From Clostridia bacterium (GTDB lineage Bacteria > Bacillota_A > Clostridia > TANB77 > CAG-508), in assembly GCA_017621295.1 (NCBI GenBank), contig JAGATI010000023.1, forward strand, positions 1-8,526: a stretch of DNA of 8,526 bases. Direction: 5' to 3'. The notes under the pieces were generated by a model. It did not search any database. It was not told where the DNA came from and saw only the letters and a program-made list of their open reading frames with translations. The position numbers were made by a program, and so were the translations under genes. Of the stretch, positions 1 to 7,300 are shown in pieces. How positions within the stretch are numbered: position 1 is the stretch's first letter; each line of letters begins with the position of its first letter.

Positions 1-24
1 AGTTCAGACGTGTGCTTCCGATCT
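1..24. other. Illumina adapter remnant (not biological)
   Basis: The first 24 bases match the 3' part of the TruSeq read-2 adapter, except that GTGTGCTCTTCCGATCT appears here as GTGTGCTTCCGATCT, with one CT pair missing. Genuine sequence begins at about base 25. This marks the window start as an assembly end with untrimmed adapter. The adapter happens to stay open in the frame of the following gene, so a translation could wrongly run through it. Confidence 0.95.
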
Positions 25-25
25 G

Positions 26-1210
26 TTTGAATTAACAAAAGTTAAATCAGATGAACAAAAAACAAATTTACCAGGAGCAGTGTTAACTGTAAATGGTAGA
101 GAAGTAATTAGTGAAGGAAAATCTGATTATACAATCACAGAAAAAATTCATATTGGTGATGTTAAGAGTTATGTAATACAAGAATCATCAAGTGTAACAA
201 ATCATATTAATGTGTTAGATAATAAATTTATTGTAGTTGCAGTTAGACTAGACGAAAATGAAGAATTGAAGATTGTATCAAAACTTGCTTATGATGTATC
301 TGGTGGAACACCAGTACAAGTTTCTTCTGATATATGGAATTATGTTGATGTGTATTTTAAGGATGTAGATGGAATTAAAGTATTAAAAGTAGATGTTGTT
401 AATCCAGTAGAATATAAATTTAAGTTATTAAAAACTAAATCTGATAAGTATTCTACACCATTAGATGGTGCTACACTTACAGTAAATGGAGAAACTGTAA
501 TTAGTAATGGAACATCAAGTTATGAAATAACAAAATCTATTAACATTGGTGAAAAACAGACATTTATTGTAAGAGAAAATGAAGCGAAACTAGGATATAA
601 AAATGTATTAAAAGATAAATATTTATTATTTAATATAGTATTAACAGAAGATGAAAAAATAGAAATTCAAAGTAAAGCAATTTTGGATACATCAGGAAAA
701 GTTCCAGTGACTGTATCTAGTGAAGATCCAGTATACAATTATGTTGATGTTTATATCACAGAAGATTCAAGAGGAGTTCAAACAGTTAATATAAAAGTAA
801 TAAATCCATTAGAAACTAAATTTAGAGTAGTAAAAGTAACATCAGATGGAGAAACAGAATTAAATGGAGCAAAGATTACTTTAAATGGAGAAGAAGTAAT
901 TAAAGATGGAAATAATTCATATGAGCTAAATAAGATTATGAATGTAACTGATGTAGTAACATATAATATTAATGAGTTAGAAACACCAAAAGGACATGTT
1001 AACATTTTTGAAAATAAACAATTAATAATTGTTGCTAGAATGTTTGAAGATGAAACATTAAGAGTTGTAAATAGAATACTTGTTGATAAAACTAATGGTA
1101 AGGTTTTAGATTCAAGTAATCCAGAATATGGATATATTAGTACAAATGTATCTATAGAAGATAATATTCAAACATTACAAGTTAATATTAAAAACCCAGA
1201 AGAATATAAC
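26..1210 (+). repeat. Three tandem ~130-residue CnaB-like repeats in gene A
   Basis: The units are 26-418, 419-820 and 821-1210 (131, 134 and 130 codons). Each opens with a Lys-containing strand (LTKVKSD, LLKTKSD, VVKVTSD), continues with a leucine/asparagine-Gly-Ala and T(V/L)NGxxVI segment, and ends in NPxE(Y/T). A Glu follows a hydrophobic strand in the middle of each (codons at 182, 575 and 974). The closing Asn codons are at 401, 803 and 1193. Similarity is plain at protein level but not at DNA level, so these are old duplications. The first unit lacks no core residues although it abuts the adapter. Confidence 0.85.
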
Positions 1211-4000
1211 CTAAAATTATATAAGGTAGATAAAGACACAAATGAAAGAATGAATGATATTTTCTTTGATATTAAAGTACTAAATGAAGATAATAATGAA
1301 GTTATTGTAAAAGATTCTAAAACTTTAGAGGCAAAAGATCTTACATCTTTAAAAACTATGAACATAGATGGAGAAGATGGTGTAATTAAGATTGATAATA
1401 TCTTAATAGAAAGACCAGGAACATTTAATTTTGTATTAAAAGAGTATTCTCCAGAACTATATTTAGAAAATGGAGAAATAAAAGTACAAGTAACAATAGT
1501 AGAAGAAGATGGAAGTTATAAAGTATCTAGTATAAAAGTTATAGAAGATGAAGATTCAATCCAAGCTTCTGATACAAAAGTAATTGTAGAACAACCAGAA
1601 ACAGTACAAATTGCTGTAGATAATGAAAGAATAAAAGGTAAATATGATTTAATTATTAATAAATTAGATAATTATACTAAAAAGTTATTAGATGGTTCTA
1701 AATTTAAAGTTACTATTGAAAGAGATGGAAAGGAATCTGAAATTTATAAATCTAATGATGATGTGAATTCAAAAGATGTAGTTATTCCAACTGAAGTTGA
1801 AGTTAAAGGTGGAAGTTTAACAATTTCTAATATTAGAATTGAGAAACCAGAAAATTACATTATTAAATTAAAAGAAACTAAATCACCAGATACATATTTA
1901 CCATTAGAAGAAGAAATTAAGTTACAAATTACAACAGATATTAGTGGACAAGGAAAACAAGCAAAATATGTATTAAAAGATGTAAAAATGCTAGAAGGAA
2001 ATAATAATGGACTTGTTTCAAAATCTAATACAGAAAATAAAATTCAAATTGATATACAAAATGAGCAATTCGATTTAGCTTTAAGAAAAAATATTACACA
2101 AGTAATTGCAAATGAAGGAAAAGAAAATGAAAGAATAACAAAATATGATAATAGACTTCCAGATCCTAAGACAGATGTATTGAAAGATAAAACACAAACA
2201 ACTGCAATTTACAATCATACAAAAGAACCTGTAAGAGTTTATGCTGGAGATACAGTAATTTATACATTAAGAGTGTATAATGAAGGACAAGTAGATGGAT
2301 ATGCAGAAGAAGTAACAGACCACTTACCAGAATATTTAGAATTTGTAAATGATGAATTTAATAGTAAGTTTGGTTGGTTATTAGATGAGAAAGATACTTC
2401 ATTAAGAACAGTTAAAACAAATTACTTATCAAAAGCTAGAAATGAAAAAGGAAACTTAATTAAAGCCTTTGATAAAGAAACAGGAAAATTAGATTATAAA
2501 GAAATTCAAATTAAATGTAAAGTAAAGACAAATGTACCTGTAAAAGCAAAATTAACTAATATTGCAGAAATTACAAAATATATTGGTAAAGACGGAAGAG
2601 AAGTTACAGATAGAGATTCATTTAATAAGGTTAAATTACCTACAGATGATAAATTACCTTCATATAAAGATGATGAAATTAACAAACCATATGTTCCAGG
2701 ACAAGAAGATGATGACGACTTTGAAAAAGTACTTATAGAAAAATTTGATTTAGCATTAAGAAAATTTATTACAGGTGTAACAAATGGATATGGTAATAAA
2801 CAAGAAGTAACAACAAGAAAACCAGTATTTAAAATAGAAAATGGAAAAGATGTATATAGTCACGACAAAAATCCTGTATTAGTTGGAAATCAAAATATAG
2901 TAGAATACACAATTAGGGTATATAATGAAGGAACAGTTAATGGATACGCAAAAGAAATAAAAGATGATATACCAGAAGGATTAGAATTCTTACCAGATGA
3001 TGAATTAAATAAAGAATATAGATGGATAATGTTAGATGAAGAAGGAAATGAAACAGATGATGTAAATAAAGCAAAATATATAATAAGTGATTATTTATCA
3101 AAAGAAAATGAAAAAACAGCTGGAGAGAATTTATTAAAGGCATTTGATAGAAGTAGTTATGATGCAGGAAGCATTAAAGAACCAGATTATAAAGAAGTAA
3201 AAGTTGCATTTAAAGTAACAATGCCAAATACATCAGATGAAATAATTATAAATAAAGCACAAATATCAGATGAAGTAGATGAAGAGGGAAATGAAGTAAC
3301 AGATAAAGATTCTATACCAAATGAATGGAATGAAGGAGAAGATGACCAAGATATTGAAAAAATAAGAGTACAATACTTTGATTTAGCTTTAAGAAAATGG
3401 GTAACGAAAGCAATTGTAATAGAAGATGGAAAAGAAACTGTAAGAGAGACAGGACATAAAGCAGAAGATGACCCAGAAGAAGTAGTAAAAGTAGACTTAA
3501 AGAAGAGCAAGTTAAATAAAGTAGTTGTAAAATTTGAATATCAAATAAGAGTAACAAATGAAGGCGAAATTCCAGGAAGTGTAGAAGAAATTGAAGACAT
3601 CATACCAGAAGGCTTAAGATTTGTTGCAGCAGATAACCCAAAATGGGAAGAAGTAGATGGAAGAGTAGTAACTGATCAATTAGCAGGACAAATTATTCAG
3701 CCAGGAGAAAGCAAAGAAGTAACAATTTTATTGACATGGATAAATAGAGAAGATAATATGGGATTAAAAGTAAACGTAGCAGAAATAAGTAAAGATTATA
3801 ATGAATATGGAACACCTGATATCGACTCGACACCAAACAATAAAGTACCTGGAGAAGATGACATTGATGATGCGAAAGTATTGTTAACAGTTACAACAGG
3901 ACAAACAGTAATATATATAAGAATTACAATTATGGCATTAGTAATATTTGCCTGTGGAACCTACGGAATAAAGAGATTCGTAGTAGATAAAAATAAATAA
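26..4000 (+). CDS. Giant multidomain surface adhesin/stalk protein, 5'-truncated, with C-terminal membrane anchor
   Basis: At least 1,324 residues. The frame is open to the adapter, and residues encoded from 26 (FELTKVKSD) align with the repeat starts at 419 and 821, so the true start lies upstream and GTG at 80 is internal. Order: three ~130-residue CnaB-like repeats (26-1210), two longer CnaB-like domains (about 1205-1630 and 1643-2065), three FDLALRK modules with DUF11-like cores (2069, 2744, 3377), then TVTTG, a hydrophobic helix (about 3908-3970) and the basic tail KNK. The DUF11 signature is clear in stretches such as GDTVIYTLRVYNEG. There is no LPXTG motif. The missing N-terminus probably held a signal peptide and perhaps a binding domain. 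The inferred role is an extended, isopeptide-stiffened cell-surface stalk; the ligand is unknown. A terminator follows directly, so it is transcribed separately from the next gene. The domain class is fairly sure, the function is inferred. Confidence 0.9.
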   Translation, partial: FELTKVKSDEQKTNLPGAVLTVNGREVISEGKSDYTITEKIHIGDVKSYVIQESSSVTNHINVLDNKFIVVAVRLDENEELKIVSKLAYDVSGGTPVQVSSDIWNYVDVYFKDVDGIKVLKVDVVNPVEYKFKLLKTKSDKYSTPLDGATLTVNGETVISNGTSSYEITKSINIGEKQTFIVRENEAKLGYKNVLKDKYLLFNIVLTEDEKIEIQSKAILDTSGKVPVTVSSEDPVYNYVDVYITEDSRGVQTVNIKVINPLETKFRVVKVTSDGETELNGAKITLNGEEVIKDGNNSYELNKIMNVTDVVTYNINELETPKGHVNIFENKQLIIVARMFEDETLRVVNRILVDKTNGKVLDSSNPEYGYISTNVSIEDNIQTLQVNIKNPEEYNLKLYKVDKDTNERMNDIFFDIKVLNEDNNEVIVKDSKTLEAKDLTSLKTMNIDGEDGVIKIDNILIERPGTFNFVLKEYSPELYLENGEIKVQVTIVEEDGSYKVSSIKVIEDEDSIQASDTKVIVEQPETVQIAVDNERIKGKYDLIINKLDNYTKKLLDGSKFKVTIERDGKESEIYKSNDDVNSKDVVIPTEVEVKGGSLTISNIRIEKPENYIIKLKETKSPDTYLPLEEEIKLQITTDISGQGKQAKYVLKDVKMLEGNNNGLVSKSNTENKIQIDIQNEQFDLALRKNITQVIANEGKENERITKYDNRLPDPKTDVLKDKTQTTAIYNHTKEPVRVYAGDTVIYTLRVYNEGQVDGYAEEVTDHLPEYLEFVNDEFNSKFGWLLDEKDTSLRTVKTNYLSKARNEKGNLIKAFDKETGKLDYKEIQIKCKVKTNVPVKAKLTNIAEITKYIGKDGREVTDRDSFNKVKLPTDDKLPSYKDDEINKPYVPGQEDDDDFEKVLIEKFDLALRKFITGVTNGYGNKQEVTTRKPVFKIENGKDVYSHDKNPVLVGNQNIVEYTIRVYNEGTVNGYAKEIKDDIPEGLEFLPDDELNKEYRWIMLDEEGNETDDVNKAKYIISDYLSKENEKTAGENLLKAFDRSSYDAGSIKEPDYKEVKVAFKVTMPNTSDEIIINKAQISDEVDEEGNEVTDKDSIPNEWNEGEDDQDIEKIRVQYFDLALRKWVTKAIVIEDGKETVRETGHKAEDDPEEVVKVDLKKSKLNKVVVKFEYQIRVTNEGEIPGSVEEIEDIIPEGLRFVAADNPKWEEVDGRVVTDQLAGQIIQPGESKEVTILLTWINREDNMGLKVNVAEISKDYNEYGTPDIDSTPNNKVPGEDDIDDAKVLLTVTTGQTVIYIRITIMALVIFACGTYGIKRFVVDKNK
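1205..2065 (+). repeat. Two longer CnaB/SpaA-like domains in gene A
   Basis: Two related domains begin with YNLKLYKVDKD (1205) and YDLIINKLDN (1643). Both share a later block of the form NI-x-IE-x-P followed by LKE and then P-x-x-YL, close to the SpaA/CnaB pattern in which a Lys on the first strand, a Glu in the middle and an Asn on the last strand form an isopeptide bond. Candidate triads are Lys 1223, Glu 1442, Asn 1622 and Lys 1661, Glu 1874, Asn 2060 (codon starts). They link the N-terminal repeats to the FDLALRK modules. Confidence 0.7.
2069..3883 (+). repeat. Three FDLALRK/DUF11-like modules in gene A
   Basis: The modules start at 2069, 2744 and 3377. Each has FDLALRK, a variable loop, a DUF11-like core (IxYxLRVYNEG or similar, then a VTD-x-x-P type strand and GLEF-like strand), an N-x-A-(E/Q)-I strand, a D-x-D-S turn, and an acidic linker. 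The third is shorter and runs through PGEDDIDD into the membrane anchor. Conserved Lys, Asp and Asn codons are at 2087/2318/2558, 2762/2963/3251 and 3395/3596/3773. Confidence 0.8.
2744..2836 (+). repeat. Copy 1 of a near-identical DNA repeat (partner at 8434-8526)
   Basis: This stretch encodes FDLALRKFITGVTNGYG and the following residues to PVFKI. It is identical to 8434-8526 except for two silent differences in the first 12 bases; 2756-2836 matches 8446-8526 without a mismatch over 81 bases. The other FDLALRK modules in the window do not share this DNA beyond the motif itself. Confidence 0.97.
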
Positions 4001-4001
4001 T

Positions 4002-4036
4002 TTAAAGAAGAGCTTAAATTTTAAGCTCTTCTTTAA
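4002..4036 (+). terminator. Rho-independent terminator after gene A
   Basis: A perfect inverted repeat (4002-4018 pairing with 4020-4036, core GAAGAGCTTAAA / TTTAAGCTCTTC) begins one base after the TAA stop of gene A. The innermost A-T pairs would open into a small loop, and the right arm ends CTTCTTTAAT, giving a modest T-rich tract. The A-rich left flank could let it act for the opposite strand too, but no gene faces it in this window. Confidence 0.85.
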
Positions 4037-4170
4037 TGTGCAACATGTATATTGTTTAATTAATTGGTAAAATTTTATAGGTCGTATGTATAGTTACCAT
4101 ATAGTGAAACGTGTAGGAAGTATAGTACTTAAATTGATAATTTGGATTTTCTTTTTAATATTGACTGCTT

Positions 4171-4199
4171 TTGAAATATTACGAAAATGTAATTATAAT
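4171..4199 (+). promoter_or_regulatory. Sigma-A type promoter for gene B
   Basis: TTGAAA at 4171-4176 and a perfect TATAAT at 4194-4199 are separated by exactly 17 bases. Transcription would start near 4206 and leave a 5' leader of about 140 nt before the gene B start codon. This is the best promoter in the gap. Confidence 0.75.
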
Positions 4200-4229
4200 G
4201 AAATATTTGAAATATAAAATTGCTAGAGG

Positions 4230-4254
4230 TATCTTCCGTAAGAGGAAGAAGATA
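4230..4254 (+). promoter_or_regulatory. Hairpin in the leader of gene B
   Basis: TCTTCC (4232-4237) pairs with GGAAGA (4244-4249) around a GTAAGA loop. A competing pairing of TATCTT (4230-4235) with AAGATA (4249-4254) is also possible. No T-run follows, so it is not an obvious terminator. It may affect mRNA stability or be incidental. Confidence 0.4.
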
Positions 4255-4283
4255 AAAAATATATAGGCTAAAAAACAAGTATA

Positions 4284-4312
4284 TTGACAATTATTATAAA
4301 AAAAGTGAAAAT
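4284..4312 (+). promoter_or_regulatory. Possible second, weaker promoter for gene B
   Basis: A perfect TTGACA at 4284-4289 lies 17 bases upstream of GAAAAT (4307-4312), which matches the -10 consensus poorly. Transcription from it would start very close to the ribosome-binding site. In such AT-rich DNA this may be chance. Confidence 0.35.
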
Positions 4313-4332
4313 AAAATAGAAAGAAAAAACAT

Positions 4333-4337
4333 GGAGG
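4333..4337 (+). promoter_or_regulatory. Ribosome-binding site of gene B
   Basis: GGAGG is followed by seven bases and then ATG at 4345. It fixes the start of gene B; the ATG at 4331, which overlaps this site, is out of frame. Confidence 0.9.
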
Positions 4338-4344
4338 TAAAAAC

Positions 4345-7300
4345 ATGAAAGCTTTAAAGAAAACTTTTGCAATTATATTATTAGCAATAATAATATATAC
4401 ATCTGCATTTGCAGGATTTAAAATTAATAATTCTATTGCAGCAAATTTAACAGGAAATAATGCATATATATCTCTTGCATGGGAGAGATATAAAATAGGA
4501 GGATTTTGGACCTATATTAAAAATGGAGTAAGAAGTTTAGATTTATATTGTGTTCAACATGGAGCACCTTTAGATTCATGGAGTAATTATTTATATAGTG
4601 AAGCAAGTTGGGATAATCAAGCAGGAATTTTTAAAAACGAGGATAGTTATAAAAAATTAACATGGATTAAAGAAAACTTCTGGGAGAAAACAAATGCATC
4701 AGAAGGAAGCAAATATACACCAGAAGAAAAAGTGAAAATTTTAAATCTAATAGATAAAAGTATTACAGTAAATGATGTTAATGCTGTATTTAATAGTTCT
4801 ACTGAAAAGTTTAAATTATATCAAACAATATCATGGAACTATGTAAATAATTATGCATCGACATATTATTCTCTAAAAGGAAGTACAGACAAAGTATATA
4901 AAGCAATAATTGGACTTGCAGATAAATATTATAATGTAGCTCAAACATTAAAATTAGAAGAAACATCTAATATAGTAGCAAATGAGAATGGAACATATAC
5001 TTGGGGAATGAAAACAACTAATACATATGCATTACCATATTCACATAAATTATTGGTAGATGGAAAAGAATGGGAAAATTATACTTACAGTAATAATGTT
5101 ATTAATATTTCAAATGTTGGAACTGGGAAGCATACTTTTAGATTTTTAGTATCTACATACAAAGTAAGTAGTAATGCAAGTATATGGTTAAATAATTCAA
5201 AACAAAATATGTTAGATATAACAAGTACTAAAAAAGAGCGTAAAGAAGCAAGCAAAGAAGCAACATTAGTACATGAAGTTAAAGAACCAGGCTATTTTAC
5301 ATTAAAAATAAAAAAGGAAGATAATAAAGGAAATCCACTAAAAGATGTTAATTTTAGTGTAAATAATAAAACATACACAAGTAATAATAATGGAGAAGCA
5401 ATTATAATAGATGAGACAAATAAAGTAGAAATAGATGAAACAGATAAAGTCTATGAATATACAGTTGAAGAATTAAGTGATAATTTAAATGGATATTCTA
5501 GGTTAAAAGATCCTGTTACAATAGAACTAAAAAGTGCTGTAAGAGGAGAAAATGGAAAGTTAATTTATTATTTAAGAAGTGCAAATTTCAAAGAAAATGG
5601 AATGAATGAAATTGAAGTAGAATCTGAGAATGGAAAAAAAGTTAAATTAAAATTAAGTCTATCTAATAATGGTAATATTACAAATGTTACTGTAACAGTA
5701 CCAAATGTGGAGAAAACATTTGATTTAGCTTTAACAAAAACAATAGTAACACCACAAACAGAGATAATAGAAAAATATGATTTTAATTATGATGGAAGAG
5801 TTAATTCTAGCGATGCCTCTATGGTTCAAGTAATATTAAATAGAGTATTAAAGAGCAGTGAAGAACCTATAAAGATAATTAGGAATACATTAAACGAAGT
5901 GTATAAAGAGATATATACAAAATATTATGAAACATTAGAAGATGAATTAATTTTATTTAAGTTTGATCTAAATGGTGATGGTAAAATAAGTAGTCAGGAT
6001 TATAGTATGAGCTCAAAAATACAACAAATTTATGCAGAGCAATCAGTAGGAAAAGATATAGATAGGATACATGGTGTAGACTCAGAAAACTTAAACAAAA
6101 ATAATGAAACAACATCAAAATATAATATGAATAAGTCAGTTAAAAAAGTAAGAAAAAATGACATTATTACATATAAAATAAATGTGTATAATGAGGGAGA
6201 CTATAATGCAGAAGATATAGAAGTAACAGATTATATACCACAAGGATTAGTAGTTTGTGATGAAAATGGAAATACAGAATTAAATGATAACAAAATTGTA
6301 TGTTCGTATAATGGAATAAACTATACATGGACAATAGATGGAAAAATTGCAAAAACTACAATTAATAAAGAAATACAAGCATTTGATGGAAAAACATTAA
6401 GAAATGAAAAAGTATATATTACATGTAAATTAGAGGATTCTGTTCAAGCAGGAGATATATTGTATAATGTAGCAGAGATAACAAATGCAAAAGCAACAGA
6501 AAAAGACGGAACAATAGTTAAAACACAAGGCGAAGATATAGAAGATAGAGACTCTTTTAAAGATACAGTTAAAGGAAATAATGAAGTTCAAGATTTAATA
6601 GATAATTATAAAGATAGGTTTATAGAAGAATTAGATGGTGAAAATGATGAATATGTAGATAAATCTATATATAATTATGAAGATGATGACGATTTTGAAA
6701 GAATAGTAATAAGTGATGAAAAGGAATTTGATTTAGCTTTAAGAAAGAGTATATCTAAAATAGGAAACAGCTTTGAAAATATGAAAGAGACACAAAACAG
6801 ATTACCAGAGATAAATGATATTACAGTAAGCAATTGTAAAAAAACTGGAACAGGTGCATATTATCATAATAAAGAGGCTTTAAAAGTAAAAGTAGGAGAT
6901 TATGTTGAATATACAATTAGAATTTATAATGAAGGAAGCATAGTAGATTATAATGGATATGCAAAACAAATAACAGATTATTTACCAGATGGAATGGAAT
7001 TTGAAGCAATTGTTAATAAAGACGGAAATTGGATAAGTACAGAAAATAATGGAAAATATATAACAGAGAAAAATGGCTATGGTGGCTATGAATTAACATA
7101 TGATAAAACAAATAATAAAGTTATAATTGATTGTATTGACACACCAGCATTAAACACAAAAAATAATTTAAATACAGTAAACAATTTATATAAATCTAAA
7201 GCAAAAATAAATGGATATTATACTTCTGATGAGTTCAAAAGTGCTACATCATATGCATATCAAGAAGTAAAGATAATTTGTAAAGTAACAAAATCTGCAA

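Larger units (their letters stand above)
4037..4344 (+). other. Non-coding intergenic region with promoter and leader of gene B
   Basis: No convincing ORF lies in these 308 bases. The first ~120 bases are AT-rich and hold only three TATAGT direct repeats (4089, 4100, 4121). The second half contains the promoter, a leader hairpin, a weaker promoter and the ribosome-binding site listed separately. I recognise no known riboswitch or tRNA here. Confidence 0.75.

Noticed and set aside
80..82. GTG at 80 as the start codon of gene A
   Set aside because: It falls within a conserved repeat strand, has no ribosome-binding site, and the frame is open and homologous upstream.
2708..2725. DDDD run as a protease (enterokinase-type) site
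   Set aside because: The run is followed by Phe and not Lys, and it recurs as a domain linker; there is no reason to infer cleavage.
778..3557. Reverse-strand ORFs at 778-1005, 1168-1365, 2937-3143, 3187-3510 and 3312-3557
   Set aside because: They are short, lie inside gene A in opposite sense, have low-complexity Leu/Ser/Phe-rich products and no ribosome-binding sites; they are shadows of an acidic, AT-rich coding strand.
3887..3901. A canonical LPXTG sortase signal in gene A
   Set aside because: The residues are TVTTG; the Leu-Pro pair is missing, so only a degenerate or alternative signal can be suggested.
4225..4275. A preQ1-like riboswitch, because of AGAGGT followed by A-rich runs
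   Set aside because: The CCTCT arm needed for the P1 stem is absent, and the local hairpin does not fit the preQ1-I fold.
5779..6051. A full cellulosome component
   Set aside because: No catalytic or carbohydrate-binding domain and no cohesin is visible in the window; only the dockerin-like loops are supported.
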